Notes: generated by a model from the letters alone, not told the origin. Shown: positions 27,139-36,377, counted from the first letter of the stretch. The stretch is DNA of 64,000 nt from Christiangramia bathymodioli (GCA_009735695.1 SRSL01000006.1:1-64000), one strand, 5' to 3'. Numbers and translations are program-made.

Positions 27139-27393
27139 TTAGTGTCCACCACAGCAGGAAGGCAGGTTTCCTTTATCCTGGGTCGATTTATATACCTGTA
27201 CTATTTCATTATATAGATTGCGGGAATCTTGTTTTATAAGAAGCGCCAATTTTTTTATGGATTTTGGCTCGGAGTTTACCATTTCCAATAATATTTCCAA
27301 TGCTTCTTCAAGTATTTTCGGGTCATCTTCCAAGGCCTGGTAAAATGGCTCTAGATCTAGGTTGTTCTGTTCTTGCAATTCTTCTGTTTTCAT
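27139..27393 (-). CDS. Small acidic-helical protein with C-terminal CCGGH
   Basis: This 84-residue protein is mostly helical (PFYQALEDDPKILEEALEIL, MVNSEPKSIKKLALLIKQD) and ends LPSCCGGH, a possible metal-binding tail. It is encoded between the ATP-cone nuclease and the beta-CASP protein on the same strand, 12 bp from the latter. I do not recognise a named family. Gene status is supported by spacing and coding character; its role is unknown. Confidence 0.6.
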   Translation of the reverse strand: MKTEELQEQNNLDLEPFYQALEDDPKILEEALEILLEMVNSEPKSIKKLALLIKQDSRNLYNEIVQVYKSTQDKGNLPSCCGGH

Positions 27394-27452
27394 CTGTATT
27401 GTTTTTTTTGTTATTAGTTGTCATTCCCGCTCGGGCAGGAAATCTTGTTATT

Positions 27453-28295
27453 TTAATGGGTTCTACATAGCTCCTTTGAATCTTCAAGGATTTTTTTTCG
27501 TCTTGGATTACTAATACCGATTTGTCCCAAAAAGCCTGGATTTTTGACCAGCTCTTTACAGAGCACGATTCCTTTATTTAGTAATTGGACCTTCTCTGAT
27601 TTGGTTAGGCTCGTAAGGGCAGTTAATGGATGTAGACCTGCTTTATCTATTCTATCTTTAAGTCCATTTCCCTGAGGATAATCCCAACTTGTCAATAACA
27701 GCCCGACACAAGTACCATATTGAATGGCATCTGTCGTAAAACGGGTATTGGTATAAACCCCTCCTTGATGTAATTTGCTTTCGTGCCCTTTGTGATGTTC
27801 CCATTGTCTTTCCACGTCCAAAAACCGTGAATGGATATATAAAGGAATCTTTACGTTGCAAAAGCTGCCTTGGTCACTGTGGTATTTACATTCAATCATA
27901 TAATGTTTATTGTCTTTTTGTGCAATCACATCTACTTCATGTTGTACGCAATTTCCCTGGACAATAACCCCAACCTCTGTCTTGAAGCCTTCAGATTTAA
28001 ATAGCTTACCTACAAATTTTTCGAACGGAAATCCTGAAGGCCCCAATTCCATCAGGGCTTTTTTAAGCTTATATTTTGATGCGCTTACCCGTGACCTGCT
28101 TTTAAGCATTTTAAAAGCCAATTGATAGATTTTTTTGGTGGTCATCCCTTCTTCAATGAGCCCTTGTACCTCACGGGCTATCTCCTGAACATGATTTTCA
28201 TCTGCTTTTGAGCGCCGTAGGGAGTTGATGAGCTTATTTATATCAAAAACCTGATACTCACCTGAATATTTTTTTATCAGAACTGATTTATTCAT
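27453..28295 (-). CDS. ATP-cone domain fused to Mrr-like PD-(D/E)XK nuclease
   Basis: This 280-residue protein has two parts. Residues 1 to about 65 resemble an ATP-cone, the nucleotide-sensing domain of ribonucleotide reductase and NrdR (SGEYQVFDINKLINSLRRSK, GMTTKKIYQLAFKML). Residues about 85-200 form a restriction-endonuclease-like core, with FEKFVGKLFKSEGFKTEV, then D122 in HEVDVIAQ and E135-x-K137 in MIECKYH. The tail has ISNPRRKKILEDSKELC. ATP-cone/nuclease fusions exist, but their targets are not well known. It follows the USP gene by 2 bp. Nucleotide-controlled DNA cleavage is inferred. Confidence 0.8.
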   Translation of the reverse strand: MNKSVLIKKYSGEYQVFDINKLINSLRRSKADENHVQEIAREVQGLIEEGMTTKKIYQLAFKMLKSRSRVSASKYKLKKALMELGPSGFPFEKFVGKLFKSEGFKTEVGVIVQGNCVQHEVDVIAQKDNKHYMIECKYHSDQGSFCNVKIPLYIHSRFLDVERQWEHHKGHESKLHQGGVYTNTRFTTDAIQYGTCVGLLLTSWDYPQGNGLKDRIDKAGLHPLTALTSLTKSEKVQLLNKGIVLCKELVKNPGFLGQIGISNPRRKKILEDSKELCRTH

Positions 28296-28297
28296 AA

Positions 28298-29128
28298 CTA
28301 TAATTTAATGGTCATCACCGGCAATTCGGAATGATTGGTTACACCCTCAGCGATACTTTTGGAGAAAAGACTTAAAAATCCTGTACTCCCGTGAGTACAC
28401 ATAGCGATCAAATCAGCATTTTTATACTTTAAAAAATTATTTATCCCTGTTTCAACAGCAGGTTCGTTATATACATTCATTGAGTACTTCTCCAATTCCG
28501 GAAAATTTTCTAGGAACTTCTTAATGGGTTTCAAACCCCTATCAATACTATTAAAATCAGTTTGTGTGTTGACTCTCAATAAATGGATATGTGCACCGCA
28601 TTTTGTAGCAAGCGAAATAACCATTTTAAAGGCTTCGCTCACATCTTCCAGAAAATCTGAAACAAAAACGATATCTTTAAAAGGAAAGGATATTTCTTTG
28701 TTCTTGACCACGATTACAGGTACATCGGCTTTTCTTACGATTTTTTCTACATTGCTTCCCAGTAGTTCCCGAACTCCACCATGGGTGCCGCTACTTCCTG
28801 TAACAATAAAATCGTGATGAAAATGTCCTGAATGTTGTAGGATATTTGCTTGTCCGCCATCAAATTCAAGAAAAGTCCTACATTCCAGTCCTTCGCGTTC
28901 CGCTTTTAACTCCAAAGCCCTCAAATCAGCCCTTGCGCTTCCTATTTCTTTTACTGTTTCTGGATATCTCTTTTCTTTTTCCTTACCCAGGTCAACCCAG
29001 TTTACCGGGGTGTTTATTAAATGAAAAAAATGAATTTCGGAATTGTAAAGCTTTGCCATTTCAATGCCGAGTTCTTCTGCTTTCTTGCAATTTTTTGAAA
29101 AGTCTGTTGGTACGAGTATGTTTTTCAT
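28298..29128 (-). CDS. Universal stress protein, two UspA domains
   Basis: This 276-residue protein is a tandem of two UspA folds. Domain 1 (about 1-145) starts MKNILVPTDFSKNCKKAEEL and has the ATP-binding-like GSSGTHGGVRELLGSNVEKI. Domain 2 has THGSTGFLSLFSKSIAEGV and ends LPVMTIKL. UspA domains bind ATP/AMP and are induced by energy or growth stress. It is encoded just ahead of the ATP-cone nuclease, 67 bp after the aldolase start region. It is one of three Usp loci in this window, one of them broken. Confidence 0.9.
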   Translation of the reverse strand: MKNILVPTDFSKNCKKAEELGIEMAKLYNSEIHFFHLINTPVNWVDLGKEKEKRYPETVKEIGSARADLRALELKAEREGLECRTFLEFDGGQANILQHSGHFHHDFIVTGSSGTHGGVRELLGSNVEKIVRKADVPVIVVKNKEISFPFKDIVFVSDFLEDVSEAFKMVISLATKCGAHIHLLRVNTQTDFNSIDRGLKPIKKFLENFPELEKYSMNVYNEPAVETGINNFLKYKNADLIAMCTHGSTGFLSLFSKSIAEGVTNHSELPVMTIKL

Positions 29129-29195
29129 AATTTATTGATTTTGAAATGTTTTCGTTATAATTACATAATTTGACTATTGAATTTTTTTGTTATAA

Positions 29196-30254
29196 TTAAG
29201 CGATGGTTATACTATCTTCCAGATATACCTGTTGCACGGAATGCAATAACTCAATCCCCTTATTGAAAGGTTTTTGAAATGCCTTTCTTCCCATTATCAG
29301 CCCTGAACCTCCGGCTCTTTTATTGATGACGGCAGTTGTTATTGCCTCAACTAAATCAGATTCACCTTTAGACCCACCTCCTGAATTAATCAGTCCTATT
29401 TTTCCCATATAGCAATTTGCCACCTGTAGCCTGCAAAGGTCTATGGGGTGTTCTGTGGCAAGGGTCTCATACATCGCATCATCACATTTGCCAAATCCTA
29501 TATTTTTAAAGCCGAAATTGTTTACAGGTAATTTTTGCTTGATGATGTCAGCCTGGGTGGTGACACCCAAATGATTTGCCTGTCCTGTTAAATCGGCAGC
29601 CGAGTGGTAATCTTCTTTCTCTGTTTTAAAAGCTTCGTTGCGCAGATAGCACCATAAAATAGTAGCCATTCCCAGATTGTGGGCTTCTTCAAAAGCTTCG
29701 GCTATTTCTTTAAGCTGCCTGTTGCTTTCTTCGGAACCAAAATAGATGGTAGCCCCCACAGCAACGGCTCCCATATCCCAGGCATTTTTTACTTTTCCAA
29801 ATAAGGTTTGGTCATACTTATTGGGATAGGTAAGCAATTCGTTATGGTTAATTTTTACGATAAAGGGGATTTTATGGGCATATTTTCGAGCATTCAAACC
29901 CAATACCCCAAATGTGGAGGCCACACCATTGCAACCGGCTTCCATAGCAAGTTTTATGATGTTTTCAGGGTCAAAATAATCCGGATTTTTATAGAATGAG
30001 AAGGCTGCGCTATGCTCAATACCCTGGTCTACCGGAAGAATGCTCAAGTAGCCTGTCCCGCCCAGATTGCCGTGGTTATATAATTGGGAAAGGCTACGCA
30101 ACACCTGCGGACTCCGATTACTCTTCACAAATACCTTGAGAAAGTTCCTGCCAGGTAACTGCAATTCATCTTTTGTGATCTTTTCGCTAACGTGATCAAG
30201 ATAGAAGGATGCTTTTTCCCCTAAAAGCTCTGTAATATTTTCGTTTTTTTTCAT
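29196..30254 (-). CDS. Class I fructose-bisphosphate aldolase, DhnA/archaeal type
   Basis: This 352-residue TIM-barrel protein has [18 protein letters not shown] near residue 75 and the Schiff-base strand [11 protein letters not shown] near 130-140, followed by [13 protein letters not shown] and the closing phosphate site [13 protein letters not shown] and [11 protein letters not shown]. This is the DhnA-type class I aldolase, also called archaeal-type fructose-bisphosphate aldolase. It is 11 bp downstream of the type II GAPDH gene, so two glycolytic/gluconeogenic enzymes are made together, outside the usual glycolysis operons. Confidence 0.88.
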   Translation of the reverse strand: MKKNENITELLGEKASFYLDHVSEKITKDELQLPGRNFLKVFVKSNRSPQVLRSLSQLYNHGNLGGTGYLSILPVDQGIEHSAAFSFYKNPDYFDPENIIKLAMEAGCNGVASTFGVLGLNARKYAHKIPFIVKINHNELLTYPNKYDQTLFGKVKNAWDMGAVAVGATIYFGSEESNRQLKEIAEAFEEAHNLGMATILWCYLRNEAFKTEKEDYHSAADLTGQANHLGVTTQADIIKQKLPVNNFGFKNIGFGKCDDAMYETLATEHPIDLCRLQVANCYMGKIGLINSGGGSKGESDLVEAITTAVINKRAGGSGLIMGRKAFQKPFNKGIELLHSVQQVYLEDSITIA

Positions 30255-30265
30255 CTTAATAGTGT

Positions 30266-31279
30266 TTAATGAATGCCTAAACTTTCATTGGTTTTGGAAA
30301 TTGATGTTGCACCATCTGTTTCAATTCCGGTAAGTGCCCTAATAGCATCAATAGTTTCGGGAATTACAATAGCCTGGTTATCGACTACGTAAGCGTAAAA
30401 AAGTTCGTCCCCCTGTACTTTCAGCATATCTTCCCAAAGGGCAACTTCATACATATCGCCCCAGGGCCTTCCCATATCCAGGAACATTTCCTTAATGGTA
30501 TTGTTAGAAACCAGGCCTTGGTCATATTGAATTAGTTTAATACGACTTGAAGTTTTGAAAGCATTTAGCACTTCTTCCTTTGTCGCCTGCTTTTTCAATT
30601 TCACATTCCAGTAGTGCATATGGCTCAATGTTTCGGGTACTTTTACCGCTGCGGTGATGACATCCAATTCTGGGTCAACACTTTTAGCATCTGGACCTTG
30701 ATGGCTTGGGATATCTTTTTCGGGAACCATCGTATTCATAATACCACCTAAATGGCTTTCCCAAGGATCTGTTGCCCTTCTTAAAAGCGTGCCCCTGGCA
30801 TAGTCCAATAAATCGGCCCTTTTTAGCGCGGTCAACGTACGAAGAATGGAGGTGGTGTTGCAGGAAACTACTCTTGTCGCATTCAAGTTTAAAGCCGATT
30901 TGTAATTATTTTCAGCACTAAAGGAATGACCTGTAGTTTCGTGTTTTTCACCTCCTTGTACAATAAATTTGATGTTTTGCTCCTTGTAGATAACGACATT
31001 TTGAGCGGCAATCTTTTTGGGTGTACAATCAACAACCAGGTCTGATTTCTTTAAAAGCTCCTGTAAATTTCCTTTTACTGAAATTCCTTCGGATTTCATT
31101 TTACCTTCAGCTTCCTGGGTAGCTGCATAAATATCGTATTCCTTTCTTACGGCATTTTGAATTCGCCAGTCGCTAATGATATCGCAAACACCTGTTAGTT
31201 CCATATCTTCTTGTAGGTTGATGGCATCTGCCACCCTTTTTCCAATGACTCCATAACCTATAACTGCTACATTTTTCAT
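30266..31279 (-). CDS. Type II (archaeal-type) glyceraldehyde-3-phosphate dehydrogenase
   Basis: This 337-residue dehydrogenase has the Rossmann start [18 protein letters not shown] and the catalytic Cys in [19 protein letters not shown] near residue 140, matching SCNTT of archaeal-type GAPDH rather than the SCTTN of the bacterial type. Such enzymes are usually NADP or dual specific. It is encoded between the aldolase and an amino-acid permease on the same strand. Presence in a metal/stress island suggests an alternative route for triose-phosphate oxidation when standard GAPDH, which copper and oxidants inhibit, is blocked; this role is inferred. Confidence 0.9.
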   Translation of the reverse strand: MKNVAVIGYGVIGKRVADAINLQEDMELTGVCDIISDWRIQNAVRKEYDIYAATQEAEGKMKSEGISVKGNLQELLKKSDLVVDCTPKKIAAQNVVIYKEQNIKFIVQGGEKHETTGHSFSAENNYKSALNLNATRVVSCNTTSILRTLTALKRADLLDYARGTLLRRATDPWESHLGGIMNTMVPEKDIPSHQGPDAKSVDPELDVITAAVKVPETLSHMHYWNVKLKKQATKEEVLNAFKTSSRIKLIQYDQGLVSNNTIKEMFLDMGRPWGDMYEVALWEDMLKVQGDELFYAYVVDNQAIVIPETIDAIRALTGIETDGATSISKTNESLGIH

Positions 31280-31298
31280 ATAAATTGTTCTTAATTAA

Positions 31299-32654
31299 TT
31301 ATGTTTTATTGTTTTTGTCACTTGTATTCTTCATTCCCATCGGCATATTACCTTCATCGTCTGTATGTGAAATCATAAAAAGGCGATCCGCGACAATTAT
31401 TAGAACAATTCCAATTGCCGCGACAATAAGAACCAAAGGATCGTTCAGATATTTTATATAAATAAAGGCCGAGAGTACTGCAACATCCAGTATAATGGCA
31501 ATCACGGGGATAATTGGTTTAAAATCCACTTCTTTTCTAAGATTGCGGAAAAGCCCCCAATGAATTGCGATATCCATAACGAGGTAAAATATAGCCCCGA
31601 TGGATGCTATCCTTGTCAAATCGAAAAGCACGGTCAGTAAAATGGCGAGGGAAGACGTGAATATTAGTGCTGGATTTTTTAAGCTACCAAGTTTGGTTAA
31701 AGAAGGCACCTGTTTCATATTGCTGAGCATTGCCAACAAGCGTGAAGAGGAAAAGATACTGGCAATGACCCCAGAAACCGTGGCTATTATGGCAATACCA
31801 ATAGTAATCCAGGATCCCCATTCGCCAAAAACAGGTCTTGCTGCGGCCGCGAGGGCATAATCTTTTGCAGCAATAATTTCGGGGATACTTAAACCTCCGG
31901 CCACGGCCAAAGCCAGTGCTACATAGATGAGCGTACAGATAAGAATAGAAATAATAATGGATCGTCCTAGATTTTTATGTGGATTTTCAATATCTCCACC
32001 TTGGTTTGTGATAGTGGTAAAGCCCTTATAAGCAAGGATAGATAACGCCAAAGCGGCCACAAATCCGAAGCCTTGTGGTAATGTCTCGGTATTTTCGGGA
32101 ATATAGTTTCCCATAATATCGGCAAAACCTGAAATTGCAAGGCCGGCAATAGCTAAAATTGCTATTCCCACTACCTTTATAATAGCGGTAAATGTCGCGG
32201 TGGCACCAATAACCTTATTGCCCAGGATGTTCACTATATAAGCAACAACAATTAGCCCAACACCCAGGGTAGAGGCATAACCTGCATAGGACTCGGGAAA
32301 TAGTCTCAACGTATATGCTCCAAAAGTGACTGCTACCAAACTTTCTGAAACTACCATTGATACGTACATCAGTAAAGAATAAAACCCAGTTGTTGTTCCA
32401 GGTCCATAGGATTTGTTAAGGAATTTAACCACACCTCCAGACGACGGAAAAGCATTTAAAAACTTGACATAGGAATATGAACTGAACCCCACCACAATAG
32501 CTCCCGCAATGAAAGCTATAGGGAATAAATCGCCTACTAACTCAGCTATTTGTCCCATAAGAACAAATATGCCAGCACCAATCATTACGCCTGTACCAAG
32601 AGATATGGAACCTATTAGGGAAAGCTTATTATTTTTATCTGTGGTGTTTTTCAT
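31299..32654 (-). CDS. APC-family amino-acid/polyamine permease
   Basis: This 451-residue protein has twelve predicted membrane helices. The first carries the APC signature SLGTGVMIGAGIFVLMGQIA, with unwound-helix glycines, and helix 6 follows in LALSILAYKGFTTITNQGGDIENP. The substrate cannot be told from sequence; amino acids or polyamines are typical. The gene lies 19 bp upstream of the GAPDH gene and 8 bp downstream of the dehydrogenase gene, so it is co-transcribed with the energy genes. Confidence 0.85.
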   Translation of the reverse strand: MKNTTDKNNKLSLIGSISLGTGVMIGAGIFVLMGQIAELVGDLFPIAFIAGAIVVGFSSYSYVKFLNAFPSSGGVVKFLNKSYGPGTTTGFYSLLMYVSMVVSESLVAVTFGAYTLRLFPESYAGYASTLGVGLIVVAYIVNILGNKVIGATATFTAIIKVVGIAILAIAGLAISGFADIMGNYIPENTETLPQGFGFVAALALSILAYKGFTTITNQGGDIENPHKNLGRSIIISILICTLIYVALALAVAGGLSIPEIIAAKDYALAAAARPVFGEWGSWITIGIAIIATVSGVIASIFSSSRLLAMLSNMKQVPSLTKLGSLKNPALIFTSSLAILLTVLFDLTRIASIGAIFYLVMDIAIHWGLFRNLRKEVDFKPIIPVIAIILDVAVLSAFIYIKYLNDPLVLIVAAIGIVLIIVADRLFMISHTDDEGNMPMGMKNTSDKNNKT

Positions 32655-32661
32655 TTCAAAA

Positions 32662-34017
32662 TTATTTTTCCCTGTTTTTAATCGAAGATTTCGGATTAAA
32701 ATTTCTAATAATCAGGCGGTTGCTCTTTTCATAGTTGAAATAGCTAACCGCCCAATTAAAACCAACCATCAATTTATTTCTAAATCCGCTTATGGATATT
32801 AAGTGTACAACTGACCATAAGAGCCAGGCGAAATAACCTGTAAATCTGAACTTGCCCAAATCGGCCACAGCCTTACGCTTTCCTACGGTGGCCAGGGAAC
32901 CTTTGTCTTTATAGTAAAAAGGTTCTATGTGTTTGTTTTTCATAAGCTTCAACAAGGATTCGCCAAGATATTTACCTTGCTGAATTGCTGCCTGCGCCAC
33001 TTGTGGATGCCCTTTGGGTGTTTCTACAGAAATAAGCGCAGCTATATCGCCTATGGCAAAAACATTTTCAAAGCCTTCTACTTTTAAATAGGGATCGGTT
33101 TTAATCCGGTTGCCTTTTACCACGTGTTTTTCATCTATACCTTTTAGGAACTGCCCTTTTACGCCTGCTGTCCAGATGAGGTTTTTTGCTAAAATTTTCT
33201 TCCCGCTTTTTGTAGTAACCTCTGAACCGTTATAGTCACTTACCGACTCATTGAATAGTACTTTTACATTCAGACCTTTCAAATACTTTAAAGTTTTTGA
33301 TGATGCTTTGTCTGACATTGTACTTAACAACTCGTCCATAGCTTCTATTAAGTAAATGTTCATAATGGAAGCAGGGTACTCCGGATAATCCTTCGGTAGA
33401 ATGTATTTGCAAAATTCAGCCAAAGCTCCAGCCATTTCCACGCCAGCGGGGCCACTCCCAACGATGACGAAATTTGTTAGGGCATCCCGTTCATCATTAT
33501 CACAGGTAATAGCTGCCTGTTCCAGATTTTGCAACATCATATGGCGAATGTTCAGGGAATCGCGAATATCCTTCATCCCCAAACTATTTTGGGCTACGGA
33601 ATCCATACCAAAAAAATTGGTGGTCGTACCAGTTGCAAGTACCAGATAGTCGTAGTGGACTTTTCCTCTGGAAGTTATTAATATATGTGATGAGGGTTGA
33701 ATTTCCTCGACTTCGGCCAAACGAAATATTACATTCTTATAACCACTAAATTGTTTTCTGAATGGAAAAACAATACTATCTGGCTCCAAAGCACTCGTTG
33801 CTACTTGATAAAACAAAGGTTGAAATTGATGGAAGTTGTTTTTATCAAACAACACTACTTGTACTTCTTTGTTTTTCAATTTTTCTACCAATGCCAAACC
33901 TGCAAAACCTCCACCAATGATAACTACGCGAGGTAGGTCAGAATCTGGAAGACAGATATCATCCGTTACCTTGCAGGCAGATGACAATACTTTATTATGT
34001 GCGTGGCTATCTTTCAT
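32662..34017 (-). CDS. NDH-2-like NAD(P)/FAD oxidoreductase
   Basis: This 451-residue flavoprotein has two Rossmann motifs, RVVIIGGGFAGLALVEKL near residue 30 (FAD) and FVIVGSGPAGVEMAGALAEF near residue 185 (NADH), and the FAD-closing VFAIGDIAAL near 320. A C-terminal membrane-associated segment (WLLWSVVHLISIS and a WAVSYF stretch) fits type II NADH:quinone dehydrogenases. It would oxidise NADH without pumping protons. It is probably the first gene of the NDH-2/APC/GAPDH/aldolase group, following a broken Usp gene. Confidence 0.88.
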   Translation of the reverse strand: MKDSHAHNKVLSSACKVTDDICLPDSDLPRVVIIGGGFAGLALVEKLKNKEVQVVLFDKNNFHQFQPLFYQVATSALEPDSIVFPFRKQFSGYKNVIFRLAEVEEIQPSSHILITSRGKVHYDYLVLATGTTTNFFGMDSVAQNSLGMKDIRDSLNIRHMMLQNLEQAAITCDNDERDALTNFVIVGSGPAGVEMAGALAEFCKYILPKDYPEYPASIMNIYLIEAMDELLSTMSDKASSKTLKYLKGLNVKVLFNESVSDYNGSEVTTKSGKKILAKNLIWTAGVKGQFLKGIDEKHVVKGNRIKTDPYLKVEGFENVFAIGDIAALISVETPKGHPQVAQAAIQQGKYLGESLLKLMKNKHIEPFYYKDKGSLATVGKRKAVADLGKFRFTGYFAWLLWSVVHLISISGFRNKLMVGFNWAVSYFNYEKSNRLIIRNFNPKSSIKNREK

Positions 34018-34042
34018 TTATAAGTTCATATTTAATTTACCC

Positions 34043-34484
34043 TTAATTCTTATCTCTTGCAATTAATACCGAGCACTTGGCGTGCGTGGCTAAGTATTGG
34101 GAAACAGAACCTAAAAGTAGGCGCGAAAGCGCACCTTGACCTTGAGAGCCCACTACGATTAAATCTGCCTTCCAATCCTCTGCTTTTTCAAGAATGGCAC
34201 TTTTGGGTAACCCACTAACAACACTTGTGGTTATGGTAAGTGCCTTGTTTTCAGCCTTGATTTTATCAGAAGCTTCTGAAACGATTTTGTTTCCCAATTT
34301 TTGAGCGTTACTTCTAATTTCCTATCCTGCCGCCCATATTATGTAATCCCAAACCGGATGTTTTAAGAACTTCATAAACATTTATGATATGAATTTCACT
34401 ATTTGGGGATAGAGTCATTTTTTTAAGCTCGTGAATGGCTACTTTGTTGAAGTCTGAACCGTCTACTGCCAATAGTATTTTCAT
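34043..34484 (-). pseudogene. Universal stress protein gene with a frameshift
   Basis: The start reads MKILLAVDGSDFNKVAIHEL and continues about 60 codons to a stop at GGRIGN, while the rest of a UspA domain (VSGLPKSAILEKAEDWKADL, VVGSQGQGALSRLLLGSVSQ) continues in another frame. A single-base shift near position 34320 explains both halves. Joined, it would be about 147 residues, normal for a one-domain Usp. It is a real frameshift or a sequencing error. The ATP-binding GSQGQGALSRLLLGS loop is intact. Confidence 0.85.
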
Positions 34485-34496
34485 AATTTGTATGTT

Positions 34497-35207
34497 TTAG
34501 TTGGTTGAAATTCCTTTCGGTTTTATAAATTTTCTCCAATACAAGTGTCCATATAATCCAGACCAGTACATTCCAAAGGTGAACGCGAACAGTAATTCTT
34601 CTATAGGTACGCCCAGGAAAAAGATATGAGTCAGGTTATCGAGGTTCCAATACAGCTCCACATATTGGGGAAAGAACGGAAGGATGCTTCCAAAATAAAT
34701 TAAGTACAGTATGGTAAACAAGATGCCTCCAACCCATATCTTTCCTTTTAAATCCGGGCGACAATACAATGTTGCCAAACCACCCAAAAACATTGCAATG
34801 GTGCCGCAATAAATGTGGTTTAATGAGGTAAACAGTGCCAATACGAGAAACACTATTAATGGTACAAAAAGAATGTACTTATGCAATTTGTGTCTTTGGT
34901 AACCACGCTCGTTATGCGGAATTTCAACGAGGCTTCGTTTAAAAATAAGGTTGTAAAGTACCGTTCCTATTCCGCCAATAGCAAAAGAAAAGATAAGGCT
35001 CTCTATGTCAAAACCTGTTTGTTCTGCTAAATTGAATAAGGAGGGCGGAAACCAATATTCTGGCACAAACAAGGGCTCTGTTAACCCAAAAGGCATTGTT
35101 ATAAGGCTCATTTTGAGCATTTCTTTTCTTGATTCTTTTCTTAACAGATAGATGACTGCCCAAAGCGCAAGAATTATAACTGACCATATGAACCAGACGT
35201 ATTGCAT
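34497..35207 (-). CDS. Lycopene cyclase-domain membrane protein
   Basis: This 236-residue protein has about seven membrane helices. The last part carries LGVPIEELLFAFTFGMYWSG, which fits the PIEE signature of the bacterial lycopene-cyclase (CrtY-cd) domain family; an earlier helix pair has MSLITMPFGLTEPLFVPEYW. No other carotenoid genes are nearby, so carotenoid cyclisation is not established. It is 12 bp downstream of the Usp relic and 4 bp from the AlbA_2 gene on the same strand. Confidence 0.7.
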   Translation of the reverse strand: MQYVWFIWSVIILALWAVIYLLRKESRKEMLKMSLITMPFGLTEPLFVPEYWFPPSLFNLAEQTGFDIESLIFSFAIGGIGTVLYNLIFKRSLVEIPHNERGYQRHKLHKYILFVPLIVFLVLALFTSLNHIYCGTIAMFLGGLATLYCRPDLKGKIWVGGILFTILYLIYFGSILPFFPQYVELYWNLDNLTHIFFLGVPIEELLFAFTFGMYWSGLYGHLYWRKFIKPKGISTN

Positions 35208-35211
35208 ACTC

Positions 35212-36012
35212 TTATAATTTTCTATTTTCTAAATAATTAACAGCTTCCTTCACTGTCAAAGGATACGTAGCATTACCCGTCCGAACATAAAAGGTGGTGT
35301 TTTCGGTATCGTTAACGTAAACAGGCTTTTCTGAAGGTTCGATATCTACTAAACACAGATCTCTTTCATTTAAACTATAGAATGAAATGTGATTGCTGAA
35401 ACAAGCCTCGTGACCTAATTGTGTAGAAATGATTCTGAAAACTTCCCGTTCATAACCGTCCCTGTTTTTGTGTTTTAGTGTTTTGAAATCTTTTTCTAAC
35501 CCTAAAATATTTCCATCATCGGCTACACCAATAATTAATTTACCACCCTTGGCATTCATAAAACCTGTAATGGTTTTAGCAATGACCAGTTCCAGTTCCT
35601 TATTGGTTGTTTTACGGTAATAGTCATAGCGTATGGAAGACTTCAACTCGACCCGTTCATTTTCGCCAGCTTGGATTAATGCCTCGATATCTTGAACAAG
35701 TAATCGTTGTTGTGTTCCAATGAGTTCATTTTTCCTTTTAAGGTTTATCCAAAACAAACCAGACAGTAGTCCCAACAGACCACCTAAGAGCGTGAGTAAA
35801 CCTCCCATTCCACTCATATCAAAAGTGAAAGACTCTAAAAATCGGGTTTTTAAAACATCTTGAAACAGGGAAAACGAAAACACTGTGTTACTATATTCAA
35901 ACCAATAGAGCACCATTGTAAAAGGGTGTACCAGGAAATAGAAGATGCCTGCCCAAATTAATACTGGAACAGCTATTGTTTTAATATTTCTAAGAGGTTT
36001 CTTATTCTGCAT
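35212..36012 (-). CDS. Membrane-anchored AlbA_2 (Schlafen-like) protein
   Basis: This 266-residue protein has two N-terminal membrane helices (about residues 10-90), a short linker, and an AlbA_2 domain: ENERVELKSSIRYD with the E-x-K-S pair, GFMNAKGGKLIIGVADDGNILGL, and SEKPVYVNDTENTTFYVR. AlbA_2 domains bind nucleic acid and sometimes ATP. The combination with membrane helices suggests a membrane-located sensor or regulator. It is co-transcribed with the cyclase-domain gene 4 bp away. Confidence 0.75.
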   Translation of the reverse strand: MQNKKPLRNIKTIAVPVLIWAGIFYFLVHPFTMVLYWFEYSNTVFSFSLFQDVLKTRFLESFTFDMSGMGGLLTLLGGLLGLLSGLFWINLKRKNELIGTQQRLLVQDIEALIQAGENERVELKSSIRYDYYRKTTNKELELVIAKTITGFMNAKGGKLIIGVADDGNILGLEKDFKTLKHKNRDGYEREVFRIISTQLGHEACFSNHISFYSLNERDLCLVDIEPSEKPVYVNDTENTTFYVRTGNATYPLTVKEAVNYLENRKL

Positions 36013-36101
36013 TATTAAGGATTTAAAACTTATTTTATATAGTTATGTTCTAATTAAAGAGGTTTATTGCCAAATGCTTTTAAATTTTCCCTGATAAAAA
36101 A

Positions 36102-36377
36102 TTATCCCCTTTTAATTTGGGCATTGTAAAATGCTGCAATGCACGCTCCAATTAACCAACCTAAAATGAAGGTTTGAACAATACCGAAAAATGCTTCCAA
36201 AAGGGGAACGTCCATTCTTATTATATTGCTTGTGTCCAGACCGTGTAAAAGACTATTGAAAAATATAATCGTTCCTTCTTGTCCCGCTGTTGCCATCACG
36301 ATCATACAGCCCAAATAAATCAAAGCTCCAGTAAGACCGAGGGCAAAACCAAATTTTTTTACGTTCAATCGATACAT
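36102..36377 (-). CDS. DUF5676 small membrane protein
   Basis: This 91-residue protein has two or three membrane helices, with the DUF5676-like pattern FGFALGLTGALIYLGCMIVM at the start and QTFILGWLIGACIAAFYN at the end. Such proteins are recurrent beside copper chaperone genes in Bacteroidota. It belongs to a run of five small minus-strand genes (SHOCT, HMA, His-rich membrane protein, WG-repeat). The function is unknown. Confidence 0.7.
   Translation of the reverse strand: MYRLNVKKFGFALGLTGALIYLGCMIVMATAGQEGTIIFFNSLLHGLDTSNIIRMDVPLLEAFFGIVQTFILGWLIGACIAAFYNAQIKRG

Noticed and set aside
29150-29192. Repeated GTTATAATTA upstream of the Usp gene as an operator
   Set aside because: AT-rich 10-mers are expected by chance here and there is no symmetry or matching box.
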